Assembly (NCBI RefSeq): GCF_000522505.1
Contig: NZ_AZMV01000007.1
Coordinates: 186,001 to 250,000, forward strand
From: Bifidobacterium moukalabense DSM 27321
GTDB taxonomy: Bacteria > Actinomycetota > Actinomycetes > Actinomycetales > Bifidobacteriaceae
Reading direction: 5' to 3'
Length of the DNA stretch: 64,000 nt
Made by a program: the position numbers and the translations under genes. The notes under the pieces are model-generated. The model ran no database searches. It saw nothing but the letters and a program-made list of their open reading frames with translations, and was not told the origin of the DNA. Numbering within the stretch: position 1 is the stretch's first letter; every line of letters begins with the position of its first letter. Of the stretch, positions 9,076 through 17,483 are shown in pieces.

Positions 9076-9318
9076 TGTATTGGGATCAGCAAGGTATTTG
9101 CGGTATACGATTTCCCATCACACTATGTTTTTTGGGGGAATAGAGTTCGATTCACGGGGGTGTGAACCGGCGAAATGGCGAGAATATGCGGAAAGGAGAC
9201 TCCACGGGGGGTTGGTGTGGAGGGGAGAAAAGCGGGGGGTATTGCGTGGGGAACAGGACGTAGAATCGCAGGCAATCCACGGCGTAAGGGTGGACGGGGC
9301 GTTATACGGAAGGCAGGA
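9076..9318 (+). promoter_or_regulatory. G-tract-rich leader of the second HTH gene
   Basis: No assured gene. Runs of G occur at about 9134-9138 (after six T), 9156-9160, 9206-9211 and 9234-9239. Two overlapping frames stay open here. One, usable from ATG 9125, runs through the tracts and stops at the TGA at 9320-9322, overlapping the HTH ATG (9319) as ATGA. The other is in phase with the HTH gene from ATG 9175 and would add 48 basic residues. Slippage in any tract would swap these frames. The layout mirrors the leader of the left HTH gene. Confidence 0.45.
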
Positions 9319-9900
9319 ATGACGATGGTGCGGGGCGGCGGATCGTTCAGTAGCGAGGAAATCCAGCTGTTACGAGGGTTGGCGGCGGTCTCCAACGTCA
9401 CACAGGACCGCATCACCTACTCCGACACCTTCAAACAGGTATGCACCATCCGCTATCTTGCGGGCGAATCACCGACCAAAATCTTCCGCGAAGCGGGGCT
9501 GCCGCCGGACCTCATCGGCTACAAGCGCATCGAACGCAGCGTGGCACGCTGGAAGGCGGCCGCCATCAGATCCGTGAACGGCAACGGCAACATGAGCGAC
9601 AGTGAAGTCATCGCACAGCTTGTTGAACGGTACAAATGCACGCTGGTGACGCGGCAGAACCTTGATAGCGTCGCAGAGAACATCATCGGAACGAACATCG
9701 ACGCAAACACGGTCGCCGACGGAGCCGAACCCCCCTTGAAAACCGAGCAGACATTAAGCATCCAAGACGACGACGCAGAGGCGGCGGATGTGATTGACGC
9801 CAAGACGGCCTGCATCATCATCAAACAGCAGGCCAGACGCATCGACGAGCTCGAAAAGGCCAACGAGGCGCTCCGCAGGCAGATCGCCGGCTCCGACTGA
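9319..9900 (+). CDS. Small helix-turn-helix protein, probable pilus-locus regulator (right copy)
   Basis: 193 residues from ATG 9319, preceded by AAGGCAGGA. An in-frame ATG at 9175 would give 241 residues, but the added part is basic, Gly-rich and unlike the paralogue. The HTH (about residues 15-80) closely matches the protein at 1854-2339: ITYSDTFKQVCTIRYLAGES, then PTKIFREAGLPPDLIGYKRI and ERSVARWK. The C-terminus (IIKQQARRIDELEKANEALR) is again a coiled-coil-like segment. The middle differs in length and sequence, so the two copies may recognise different partners or sites. It is separated from the pilins by a strong terminator, so it needs its own promoter. Role as a pilus switch is inferred from the bracketing position only. 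Confidence 0.65.
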   Translation: MTMVRGGGSFSSEEIQLLRGLAAVSNVTQDRITYSDTFKQVCTIRYLAGESPTKIFREAGLPPDLIGYKRIERSVARWKAAAIRSVNGNGNMSDSEVIAQLVERYKCTLVTRQNLDSVAENIIGTNIDANTVADGAEPPLKTEQTLSIQDDDAEAADVIDAKTACIIIKQQARRIDELEKANEALRRQIAGSD

Positions 9901-10078
9901 GCTGGTGGCGCAAGCATTCCAGCGGGAGTATGCGGTGCGATCCTCTCGGAACGCATGAATATCGCTCTTTCGGCGAATCGGTCATGCACGGTAGCCGGGT
10001 AAAAGCAATGGGCGGAATTTGGCAGGTCGCCTAATTGTGCTACGGATGTGCGACGTGCGGGGTAGGGTGGAAAGCATT

Positions 10079-11647
10079 ATGACTTATGAGAATCCAGGCT
10101 CCGCCGGCCAAGGCGGCGTGCAATCCGAAACCCCGCAACCCGACATGCGAACCGCCCGGACCGCAACGTCGGCGAACGACGAATCCGTCGAATCGCTCGA
10201 CCAAGGCAACGAGATGGCCCGCGGCCTCAACAATCGCCATGTGCAGTTCATCGCCATCGGCGGCACCATCGGCACCGGACTGTTCCTCGGTTCCGGCAAG
10301 TCGATCGCATTGACCGGGCCAAGCATCATCTTCGTGTATATCGGCGTCGGCCTGATCATGTTCCTGCTGATGCGCGCCATCGGCGAAATGATGTATCGGG
10401 ACCCCAGCCAGCACACCTTCATCAACTTCATCACCCGCTATCTCGGCCGCGGATGGGGCAAATTCGCCGTATGGACGTACTGGATCGTGCTCATCCTGAC
10501 CGGCATGACCGAGATCACCGCAGTCAGCACCTATTTCGTCACGTTCTTCGGCATGTTCGACATCAATCTCAAAGCGTGGAAATGGCTGATCGAACTGTGC
10601 TTCCTCGTGGCGCTCACCTGCATCAACCTGATTGCCGTGAAGGTGTTCGGCGAGGCGGAATTCTGGTTCTCCATGATCAAAATCACGCTGATCGTGGGCC
10701 TGATCGCCACCGCCGTGGTGATGCTCGTCATCGGCTTCCACTACCCGGCCTCGCACATCGAGGGCGTCGACGGCACCATCGCGGGTGCGACGGTAAGCCT
10801 GCGCAACCTGGTCGACGGCTTCCAGATCGCGCCAAACGGTTGGATGAGCTTCTTCAAGAGCTTCCAGATGGTGTTCTTCGCCTACCTGCTCATCGAATTC
10901 GTGGGCGTTACGGTGTCGGAGACGCAGAATCCGCGCAAGGTGCTGCCGAAAGCCGTGAACGAGATCATCATGCGCATCCTGATCTTCTACGTGGGCGCGC
11001 TGGTGGCCATCATGTGCATCGTGCCGTGGCGCAATTTCCACCAGAACGCCGACGGATCGTTCGGTTCGCCGTTCATCATGGTGTTCAAATATGCGGGCCT
11101 CGACTGGGCCGCCGCGCTCGTGTTCTTCGTGGTGATCACCGCGGCCGCCTCGTCGCTCAACTCACTGCTGTATTCGGCCGGACGCCACCTGTACCAGCTG
11201 GCGCAGGATTCCGATTCGCCGGTGATGTCGCGTCTGGCCGAAGTGTCGAGCCGCAAGGTGCCGGCGAAGGCGATCGTGGTGTCCGGCTGCATGATTCTGC
11301 TGTCGCCGATCATCAATGCGCTGCCCGGCATCTCCAGCGCGTTCGTGCTGTTCTCGTCGGCCGCCAGCGCCGTGGTGATCTTCATCTACGTGCTGACGAT
11401 GTTCGCGCACCGCGGCTACCGGAAGAGCGCCGACTTCCTCGCCGACGGCTTCCTGATGCCGGCCTGGAAGGTGACGGACTGGATCGCAATTGCGTTCTTC
11501 GTGTTCGTGTACGGCACGTTGTTCCTCTCGTCGGAAACCATCGGCCCCGCCATCGCCGGCATAGTCTGGCTGGTGGTCTTCGGCGGGTACTGCCTGCTGC
11601 ACGAACGCTACCAGAACCGCGATCTGAAGAATTCCCTGCATAGGTAG
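10079..11647 (+). CDS. APC-superfamily amino-acid permease (CycA/AnsP-like)
   Basis: 522 residues from ATG 10079 (GGAAAG upstream). After a 45-residue hydrophilic N-terminus comes the family signature MARGLNNRHVQFIAIGGTIG followed by TGLFLGSGK, then about twelve membrane segments. Further family blocks are MRAIGEMMYRDPSQHTFINF and EFVGVTVSETQNP. Closest by eye are the D-alanine/D-serine/glycine and asparagine proton symporters, which import amino acids using the proton gradient. The exact substrate cannot be read from sequence. The gene appears to be a single unit; its stop lies 15 bases from the convergent thiG stop, with no room for a separate terminator. Confidence 0.9.
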   Translation: MTYENPGSAGQGGVQSETPQPDMRTARTATSANDESVESLDQGNEMARGLNNRHVQFIAIGGTIGTGLFLGSGKSIALTGPSIIFVYIGVGLIMFLLMRAIGEMMYRDPSQHTFINFITRYLGRGWGKFAVWTYWIVLILTGMTEITAVSTYFVTFFGMFDINLKAWKWLIELCFLVALTCINLIAVKVFGEAEFWFSMIKITLIVGLIATAVVMLVIGFHYPASHIEGVDGTIAGATVSLRNLVDGFQIAPNGWMSFFKSFQMVFFAYLLIEFVGVTVSETQNPRKVLPKAVNEIIMRILIFYVGALVAIMCIVPWRNFHQNADGSFGSPFIMVFKYAGLDWAAALVFFVVITAAASSLNSLLYSAGRHLYQLAQDSDSPVMSRLAEVSSRKVPAKAIVVSGCMILLSPIINALPGISSAFVLFSSAASAVVIFIYVLTMFAHRGYRKSADFLADGFLMPAWKVTDWIAIAFFVFVYGTLFLSSETIGPAIAGIVWLVVFGGYCLLHERYQNRDLKNSLHR

Positions 11648-11662
11648 GGTGCATCAGGTGTG

Positions 11663-12577
11663 TCAGCCGATATAGTCGGCCTCGTTCGTCGGGCTGGACG
11701 GCACGGCATGGTCTTCCGTGACCTTGCCCAAGCCGGACAGATACGCCTCGCGGCCGGCTTCGATCGCCTTCTTGAAGGCGCGGGCCATCAGCGGAATGTT
11801 GCCGGCGGAGGCGATCGCCGTGTACGCCATCACCGCGTCCGCGCCCATTTCCATGGCTTCCGCGGCCTGGCTCGGGCGGCCGATGCCGGCGTCGATGATC
11901 ACCGGAACGCCGGCGTTCCTGATGATCACCTCGATGAAGTCACGTGCGCGCAGGCCCTTGTTCGAGCCGATCATCGCGCCGAGCGGCATCACGCAGGCCG
12001 CGCCCGCGTCTTCAAGGCGCTTGGCCGCGATCGGATCGGGGAACATGTACGGCATGACCACAAAACCCTCCTTGGCGAGCATCGCCGTGGCCTTGATGGT
12101 CTCCTCATTGTCGGGCAGCAGATACTTCGCCTCATGCTCAATCTCGACCTTCACGAAGTCCGTCTGGCACACTTCGCGCGCGAGACGGGCGATGCGCACG
12201 GCCTCCTCGGCATTGCGCGCGCCCGACGTGTTCGGCAGCATGGTGATGCCCTTGGGAATGTAGTCGAGCAGGTTGTTCTCGGTGGTGCGGCAGCGGCGCA
12301 GCGCCATGGTGACGATCTGCGTGCCGGCGTTCTCGATCGTGGCCTTGATGAGGTTCAGATCGTAACGGCCGGAGCCGAGAATGAAGCGGCTGGTGAACGC
12401 GTGGCCGCCGAGCACCAGCGGATCCGCGTCGCCGGTGGCGATCTCGTCGTATGCGTGCGCGTCCGGCTCGGGCAGGATCGCGGTGTTCGTGGTGGTGCCG
12501 ACCAGCTCGTCGAGCGTGGCATTCGGTGCGGCCGCAACATCCCTTTCGGCCGTGGTCACGGTGTGTTCGGTGCTCAT
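11663..12577 (-). CDS. thiG: Thiazole synthase ThiG
   Basis: 304 residues. The TIM-barrel core starts after about 50 extra N-terminal residues: [20 protein letters not shown]. Further signatures are [16 protein letters not shown], the active-site Lys in [29 protein letters not shown] and [20 protein letters not shown]. ThiG condenses 1-deoxyxylulose 5-phosphate, dehydroglycine and sulfur from ThiS thiocarboxylate into the thiazole of thiamine. It is the last gene of the minus-strand operon thiS-thiF-thiG. The N-terminal extension is longer than in E. coli ThiG and has no obvious domain. The dehydroglycine-forming enzyme (ThiO or ThiH) is not in this window. Confidence 0.96.
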   Translation of the reverse strand: MSTEHTVTTAERDVAAAPNATLDELVGTTTNTAILPEPDAHAYDEIATGDADPLVLGGHAFTSRFILGSGRYDLNLIKATIENAGTQIVTMALRRCRTTENNLLDYIPKGITMLPNTSGARNAEEAVRIARLAREVCQTDFVKVEIEHEAKYLLPDNEETIKATAMLAKEGFVVMPYMFPDPIAAKRLEDAGAACVMPLGAMIGSNKGLRARDFIEVIIRNAGVPVIIDAGIGRPSQAAEAMEMGADAVMAYTAIASAGNIPLMARAFKKAIEAGREAYLSGLGKVTEDHAVPSSPTNEADYIG

Positions 12578-12607
12578 CGTTGGGTCCTTTCGGTTGGTTG
12601 GATCTGC

Positions 12608-13321
12608 TCAGGCGTCTTCTTCGCCGAGGATCAGACGGGTGATCATGTTCGCTTCATGGCAGGCGACCACGCCCACGCGCGGTGCCATCAGGCCGGCGCC
12701 CGGCACCGGAGCGGTTTCGCCGTCGCCGCAGAAGTAGAAGTTCTTCGAGACGCGCCGCGTGCCCACCAGATTGGAACTGCGGAACCCGGCCATGCCGGAT
12801 GCGCTCACGAGCTTCTTGCCCGGCAGGCTCTCCAGCACCGCGTTGACCAGCATGGTCTTGTTTTCCGGCACGTCGAACGCCTCGCAGATGATGTCTTCGT
12901 TCCCGAAGAGCGTCGGCACGTTCTCATCGGTCACCCTGACGGTGTCGATGGTGATGTCGATGAACGGATTGATCTGGCGTAGGTTGCTGCGCAGCGCCTC
13001 CGTCTTGTACTGGCCGAGATCCTTGAGGAAATACTGCTGGCGATTGAGGTTCGTCATGTCTACGCGGTCGAAGTCGATCAGATGCAGATGGCCGACGCCG
13101 ATGCGGGTGAGGGCCACGGCGATCGTCGAACCGAGGCCGCCGCAGCCGCAGATGGCCACGCGTGCGGCGTCCAGCTTGCCCTGAATGGCCGCGGTATGGC
13201 GGTCGAGCAGGGCCGCACGGATCTCTTCGCGGCTGACCAGCGTGGTCGGGTCGGGAAGGTTGTCGAACGCCTGCCGCCGGGCGTCGATCTGCTCCTGGGT
13301 TGCCGATGGTGCAAAAGTCAT
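12608..13321 (-). CDS. thiF: ThiS adenylyltransferase ThiF
   Basis: 237 residues of the E1-like/ThiF fold. The ATP-binding loop CGCGGLGSTIAVALTRIGVG and the Asp of HLHLIDFDRVDMTNLNRQQY are clear, as is the adenylation-site Arg region. It activates the C-terminal Gly of ThiS with ATP so that sulfur can be loaded. The CxxC zinc pairs of E. coli ThiF are absent, as in the shorter bacterial ThiF type that carries a Cys-poor tail. The gene lies 30 bases from thiS and 30 from thiG in the same direction. An N-terminal segment, FAPSATQEQIDARRQAFDNL, precedes the core. Confidence 0.94.
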   Translation of the reverse strand: MTFAPSATQEQIDARRQAFDNLPDPTTLVSREEIRAALLDRHTAAIQGKLDAARVAICGCGGLGSTIAVALTRIGVGHLHLIDFDRVDMTNLNRQQYFLKDLGQYKTEALRSNLRQINPFIDITIDTVRVTDENVPTLFGNEDIICEAFDVPENKTMLVNAVLESLPGKKLVSASGMAGFRSSNLVGTRRVSKNFYFCGDGETAPVPGAGLMAPRVGVVACHEANMITRLILGEEDA

Positions 13322-13351
13322 GGTTGCTTTCCGTCCGTTCCTTCCTGTGGT

Positions 13352-13546
13352 TCAGCCGCCCTGAACGAAAGTGACGATTTCCAGGGTGTCGGTGCCCTTG
13401 AGCTGGGTTTCGGCGCGCTTGGAGCGCGGTACGATTTCACCGTTGAGTTCGATGGCCACGCGATCGGCGCGCAGTCCGCGCAGCTCGACCAGTTCGGCCA
13501 CGGTGATCGGCGTGGCGATGTGCTCTTCCTTGCCGTTGATGATCAT
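13352..13546 (-). CDS. thiS: Sulfur carrier protein ThiS
   Basis: 64 residues from ATG 13546 (AAGGGA six bases upstream): MIINGKEEHIATPITVAELV ... DTLEIVTFVQGG. The small ubiquitin-like fold and the C-terminal Gly-Gly are diagnostic; the last Gly is adenylated by ThiF and turned into a thiocarboxylate that feeds ThiG. An upstream in-frame extension to 13723 exists but lies in the structured riboswitch leader and is not coding. First gene of the thiSFG operon. Confidence 0.95.
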   Translation of the reverse strand: MIINGKEEHIATPITVAELVELRGLRADRVAIELNGEIVPRSKRAETQLKGTDTLEIVTFVQGG

Positions 13547-13603
13547 TCGGATCCCTTCTGTGGCGCGGTTCGGAGCCGTTGGCGTTCGAGCCGCTTCAGT
13601 ACG

Positions 13604-13634
13604 AAAAAAGGGTCGCCGAAGGAACCGTACCCTA
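13604..13634 (-). terminator. Leader terminator, likely expression platform of the TPP riboswitch
   Basis: Read on the minus strand, AGGGT ... ACCCT encloses a short CG-rich inner stem (CCTTCGG region) and is followed at once by TTTTTT (13609 down to 13604). It lies between the TPP aptamer and thiS, where a ligand-controlled terminator is expected. The competing antiterminator pairing was not worked out. Confidence 0.5.
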
Positions 13635-13720
13635 TGAGGTGGTGCGCCCCTCCGTGACCCTGATTCACGCGATATTCGGTTATCGCGAACGGAAGATTGA
13701 GATGCGCCATGCGGCGCGAA

Positions 13721-13811
13721 CAACCCGTCTCCTTACGGCGGCATTACCCGCATCAAGTCCTCGGTCGAAGTCCTGCGACTCCCTCTCAGCCTTTCGGCTC
13801 CCGTTCGGTTG
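13721..13811 (-). promoter_or_regulatory. TPP riboswitch (THI element) upstream of thiSFG
   Basis: On the minus strand the conserved blocks appear in order: GGGAGCCGAAAGGCTGAGAG (about 13804-13785), then the variable P3/P4 part, then GGACTTGATGCGGGTAATGC (from about 13760) and CGCCGTAAGGAGACGGG ending near 13724. The CTGAGAG core and the CTTGATGCGGGTAATGCC/GTAAGGA half are the two TPP-binding halves. P1 can form between CAACC (13811-13807) and GGTTG (13725-13721). High thiamine pyrophosphate should switch thiSFG off. Confidence 0.93.
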
Positions 13812-13929
13812 TGCCCCCATCTTCCCTCAGCCACCCGACATCACCGTCTTCGCCGCACCATACCGGCGCACAGGCTGGTCCGTGGATATGTGAGAATGAA
13901 GGCGGTTGACGAAAGGGAGGGAACCGGTG

Positions 13930-14922
13930 ATGGAAGGTCCAATGGCGATGGCAACGGGCAGTGAATCTGCGGGCGTAACGGTGCATGGCGATCTGGCGGG
14001 ATTCGCGATTCCGAGACTTGGCATGGGCACGATGGCGCTGGCGATTGAGGGCCGGCCGAATCGTGAGACGGCCATCGCCACGATCCATGCCGGTCTGGAC
14101 GCGGGCGTGCGCTATCTGGATACCGCCTGGTCGTATTACCTGCCCAGCCGCCCCGGTACCGGTTCCCCGGAGGATCTGGGGTACGGCGAACGGCTGGTGC
14201 GTGACGCCCTTGCAACGTGGGAAGGCCCGCGCGATGAGGTGCTCGTGGCCACGAAGACCGGATACCGCCGCACGATGGAGGCTCCCGTGCAGACGGAACG
14301 CCAGCATCTGCAGGCCGAAGGCAGCCGGTATGGCTGGATGGCCGATTCGCGGCCGGAGACGATGATCCGCGATGCGAAGGAATCGGCCGCACACCTTGGC
14401 GTGGAGGCGTTGGACCTGCTGTATTCGCACGGACCGGACCCGGCGGTGCCGTACGAAGACCAAATCGGCGCGCTGAGGCAGCTGCTTGACGATGGCGTGA
14501 TCAGGCACGCCGGCATTTCGCGCGTGAACGACGGGCAGATCGACATCGCCCGTGAGATTCTGGGGGATGGGCTGGTTGCCGTGCAGAACCAGTTCTCCCC
14601 ATCGCATCCCGATCCGGAGCATACGATGGAGCACTGCGAGGAGCTGGGGCTTGCGTTCGTATGCTGGTCTCCGCTCGGAGGATTCCTGGATGCGTTCGAC
14701 CGACATGCGTACGACCCGTTCCGCATGGTCGCGGCCAGGCATGGATGCTCCTATCAGCGTGTGGTGCTGGCTTGGGAATTGGGCCGCTACGGCCGGCTCT
14801 TCACCATCCCGAGCGCCCGCAATCCGCAGGAGATCAACGATTCCTTCGCGGCCGTCGATCTTACGCTTGACCCTGATGAGATTGCCATGCTGAACCATGC
14901 CGTGAACCGGCGCCGGGGCTGA
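13930..14922 (+). CDS. Aldo/keto reductase
   Basis: 330 residues; start ATG 13930 with GGGAGGG eight bases upstream (a GTG three bases earlier is possible). The (beta/alpha)8 family tetrad is visible: D64 in YLDTAWSYY, Y69, K109 in VATKTGYRR and H167 in LLYSHGPDPAVP. The NADPH-binding C-terminal part is FTIPSARNPQEINDSF. Such enzymes reduce aldehydes or ketones of sugars, quinones or other carbonyls in the cytosol. A longer insertion after residue 75 (PSRPGTGSPEDLGYGERLV) separates it from the commonest types. It is divergent from the TPP riboswitch and stands alone; no substrate can be assigned. Confidence 0.9.
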   Translation: MEGPMAMATGSESAGVTVHGDLAGFAIPRLGMGTMALAIEGRPNRETAIATIHAGLDAGVRYLDTAWSYYLPSRPGTGSPEDLGYGERLVRDALATWEGPRDEVLVATKTGYRRTMEAPVQTERQHLQAEGSRYGWMADSRPETMIRDAKESAAHLGVEALDLLYSHGPDPAVPYEDQIGALRQLLDDGVIRHAGISRVNDGQIDIAREILGDGLVAVQNQFSPSHPDPEHTMEHCEELGLAFVCWSPLGGFLDAFDRHAYDPFRMVAARHGCSYQRVVLAWELGRYGRLFTIPSARNPQEINDSFAAVDLTLDPDEIAMLNHAVNRRRG

Positions 14923-15038
14923 ACCCAGGATGCCGCGCCATCGCATGGATGGCCGTCTGCATGCAATGGCCGCGGTGGCACGGCGGCGTCGCATTTGGCG
15001 TCGGGCTGATATCGGGAGCGGTTTTGCGGATGAGATTA

Positions 15039-15051
15039 TTTGCACTGTAAG
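15039..15051 (+). promoter_or_regulatory. Putative MarR operator at the marR promoter
   Basis: TTTGCACTGTAAG shares CACTGTAAG with the perfect palindrome in front of the ABC exporter at 15668-15680. It overlaps a likely -10 box (TAAAAT at about 15053), so binding would block transcription of the regulator gene itself. Confidence 0.5.
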
Positions 15052-15088
15052 ATAAAATATGTTCGAACATGCCGAAGGAGGTTGTGCG

Positions 15089-15586
15089 TTGGGGTTTGAG
15101 CAGGAAGCATTCCACGAGCTGATGTCGAACATCTGGGGACGCAAATCGCAGATGCAGGAGGAGATGTCGAAGGGGGCGAAGGGCGAGCCGTTCATCGTGC
15201 AGGAGCTTTCGCTGAAGGGCCCGCAGACGCCGACGCAGCTTGCCGCGGCCATGCGCGCCACCACCGGCAGGGTCTCCACGCTGCTGTCCGCACTGGGGAG
15301 GAAAGGCCAGGTCACGCGCGAGGTCGATCCGAACGACCGTCGGATCGTACATGTGAGTCTGACGGAGGAAGGCCAGGCGCGCGCCAAAAAGCAACGCGAG
15401 GACATGCGCGAGGCGATCTGCTGGATCTTTTCGCAGATGGGGGAGCGCCGCACCCGCGAATTCGTGGATCTCGTCGTCGAATTCACCACCTACATGTCCC
15501 TGTGCGTGCCCGGCAAGACCCGCCCCACGCCGGAACAGGTCAGGGAGGCCTTCCGTGCGAACGGCGGCTCCGCCGGCGCGGACTGA
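15089..15586 (+). CDS. MarR-family transcriptional regulator of the adjacent ABC exporter
   Basis: 165 residues from a TTG at 15089, chosen because AAGGAGG lies seven bases upstream (15075-15081); the ATG at 15059 has no such site and would place the ribosome binding site inside the gene. The winged helix is clear: LSLKGPQTPTQLAAAMRATT, GRVSTLLSALGRKGQVTREV and the wing DPNDRRIVHVSLTEEG. Helical ends provide the dimer interface. It precedes and shares operator sequence with the two-gene ABC exporter, so it probably represses the exporter until a toxic ligand is bound, as is usual for MarR proteins. Ligand unknown. Confidence 0.88.
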   Translation: MGFEQEAFHELMSNIWGRKSQMQEEMSKGAKGEPFIVQELSLKGPQTPTQLAAAMRATTGRVSTLLSALGRKGQVTREVDPNDRRIVHVSLTEEGQARAKKQREDMREAICWIFSQMGERRTREFVDLVVEFTTYMSLCVPGKTRPTPEQVREAFRANGGSAGAD

Positions 15587-15667
15587 CGAAATATGCGGGT
15601 CCGTCCCCGGCGCCAATCATGCAATCGTAAATCGCTCTCAGGGAATACACAGCAACAGGTGTAATAT

Positions 15668-15680
15668 CTTACACTGTAAG
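15668..15680 (+). promoter_or_regulatory. Perfect palindromic operator upstream of the ABC exporter
   Basis: CTTACA-C-TGTAAG is a perfect inverted repeat 45 bases before the exporter start, overlapping a possible -35 region (TTACAC or the nearby TTGACA at 15684). The right half recurs at the marR promoter, which links both promoters to the same regulator. Confidence 0.6.
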
Positions 15681-15724
15681 TAATTGACATCGTAAAGTAA
15701 TCACCCTAGAGAAAGGTGCCAGGC

Positions 15725-17482
15725 ATGCTTCGCATCATGCGATACCTCTCCAAAGCGGAGATAGGCCAGATGCTCATAGCGCTGGTCAGCATCGTCGGCC
15801 AGGTCTGGCTTGATCTGACCTTGCCGGACTATATGTCCAACATCACCGAACTTGTGGAAACCCCGGGCAGCAAAATGGCCGACATCTGGGTGGCCGGCGG
15901 CAAGATGCTTGCCATCTCGCTCGGCTCCGCGGCCTGCGCCGTCGTGACCGGCTACATCGCCGCGCGCGTGGGCGCCTCGTTCAGCCAGAGGCTACGCTCG
16001 CTGGAGTTCAATAAGGTCGAAAGCTTCGGGCCGGCGGAGATGAACCGCTTCTCCACCGCGTCGCTCATCACCCGCTCCACGAACGACATCACGCAGATCC
16101 AGATGTTCATCACCATGGGCCTGATGATGATCGTCAAGTCGCCGATCATGGCCGTGTGGGCCGTATGCAAGATCGCAGGCGACGGCTTCGAATGGACGCT
16201 CGCCACCGGCGTGGCCGTGGCGGTGCTGCTGGTCACGATCGGCGTTCTGATGGCGCTGGTCATGCCGAAGTTCCGGTCCATGCAGCGCCTGACCGACAAC
16301 ATCAACCTCGTGGCACGCGAGAACCTGACCGGCCTGCGCGTGGTGCGCGCCTACAATGCCGAAGACTACCAGGAGTCGAAGTTCACGCAGGCCAACAAGG
16401 AACTGACCGAAACCCAGCTGTTCACCAACCGCGCCATGGCAATCATGATGCCGCTGATGAACACGATCCTCAACGGCCTGATGCTCGCCGTCTACTGGAT
16501 CGGCGCATACCTGATCGAAGCCGCCGAAGCCACCGACAAGCTCACCACCTTCGCGAACATGGTGGTGTTCTCCAGCTATTCCGTGCAGGTGATCATGAGC
16601 TTCCTGCTAATGAGCATGGTGTTCGTGCTGTGGCCGCGCGCCGACGTGTCCGCACAGCGCGTGCTCGAGGTGATCGACACCGAGCCGATGATCGCCGACG
16701 GCACCCGGACCGCGGGCAAGCCCGGCGAGGAAGGCGAAATCGAATTCCGCAACGTAAGCTTCACCTACCCGGATTCGCGCGAGGCCATGCTCGAAGGCAT
16801 CAGCTTCAAGGCGCGCAAGGGCGAGACGGTCGCGTTCATCGGCTCGACCGGCTCCGGCAAATCGTCGCTGATCAACCTGGTGCCGCGCTTCTACGACGCC
16901 ACCCAGGGCGAAGTGCTCGTCGACGGCGTGAACGTGCGCGACTACACCCTGAAGTCGCTGCGCGACAAGATCGGCTACGTGCCGCAGCAGGCATTCCTGT
17001 TCAAGGGCACCATCGCCGGCAACGTGGCGTATGGCGACACCGAACTGCGCGAACGGGACGTACGGAACGCATGCGAGGTCGCGCAGGCCACGGAATTCAT
17101 CGACAAGAAGGAACACGGCTACAAATCCGACATCTCGCAGGGCGGCGCCAACGTTTCCGGCGGGCAGAAGCAGCGCCTGTCGATCGCAAGGGCCGTGTAC
17201 CGGCATCCGGAAATCCTCATCTTCGACGACTCCTTCTCCGCGCTCGACTTCAAAACGGACCGTGCCGTGCGCGACGCGCTTGCGAAGGAGGCCAAGGATT
17301 CCACGAAACTGATCGTCGCGCAGCGCATCGGCACCATCATGAATGCCGACCGCATCGTCGTGCTCGACGAAGGCAGGGTGGCCGGGCAGGGCACGCATCA
17401 TGAACTGCTCGAAACCTGCGACGTATATCGGCAGATCGCGCAGTCGCAGCTGAGCGAGGATGAACTGAAAGGGGACCGCTGA
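15725..17482 (+). CDS. ABC exporter half-transporter with degenerate ATPase site (subunit A)
   Basis: 585 residues from ATG 15725 (AAAGG eight bases upstream; a GTG at 15716 is the alternative). Six membrane helices are followed by a nucleotide-binding domain with Walker A GSTGSGKSS, signature VSGGQKQR and Walker B ILIFDDSFSALD. The usual catalytic Glu after Walker B is Asp, and the switch His is Gln (IVAQRIGT rather than IAHR), so this half has a non-catalytic ATP site. That is typical of one partner in heterodimeric multidrug exporters such as LmrC/BmrC. The stop is two bases from the partner's ATG, so the two are made together. Substrate unknown; drug or peptide export is likely. Confidence 0.93.
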   Translation: MLRIMRYLSKAEIGQMLIALVSIVGQVWLDLTLPDYMSNITELVETPGSKMADIWVAGGKMLAISLGSAACAVVTGYIAARVGASFSQRLRSLEFNKVESFGPAEMNRFSTASLITRSTNDITQIQMFITMGLMMIVKSPIMAVWAVCKIAGDGFEWTLATGVAVAVLLVTIGVLMALVMPKFRSMQRLTDNINLVARENLTGLRVVRAYNAEDYQESKFTQANKELTETQLFTNRAMAIMMPLMNTILNGLMLAVYWIGAYLIEAAEATDKLTTFANMVVFSSYSVQVIMSFLLMSMVFVLWPRADVSAQRVLEVIDTEPMIADGTRTAGKPGEEGEIEFRNVSFTYPDSREAMLEGISFKARKGETVAFIGSTGSGKSSLINLVPRFYDATQGEVLVDGVNVRDYTLKSLRDKIGYVPQQAFLFKGTIAGNVAYGDTELRERDVRNACEVAQATEFIDKKEHGYKSDISQGGANVSGGQKQRLSIARAVYRHPEILIFDDSFSALDFKTDRAVRDALAKEAKDSTKLIVAQRIGTIMNADRIVVLDEGRVAGQGTHHELLETCDVYRQIAQSQLSEDELKGDR

Positions 17483-17483
17483 C

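Noticed and set aside
1854-9900. HTH genes as parts of an IS3-type insertion sequence
   Set aside because: The HTH resembles those near IS3 transposases, but no DDE transposase, terminal repeats or target duplication is visible.
13547-13723. N-terminal extension of ThiS
   Set aside because: It translates the TPP riboswitch leader; ThiS family proteins start at MIINGKEE and a good ribosome site precedes that ATG.
13930-14922. Aldo/keto reductase as a thiamine gene because of its position next to the TPP riboswitch
   Set aside because: It is on the opposite strand with its own ribosome site; the riboswitch reads away from it.
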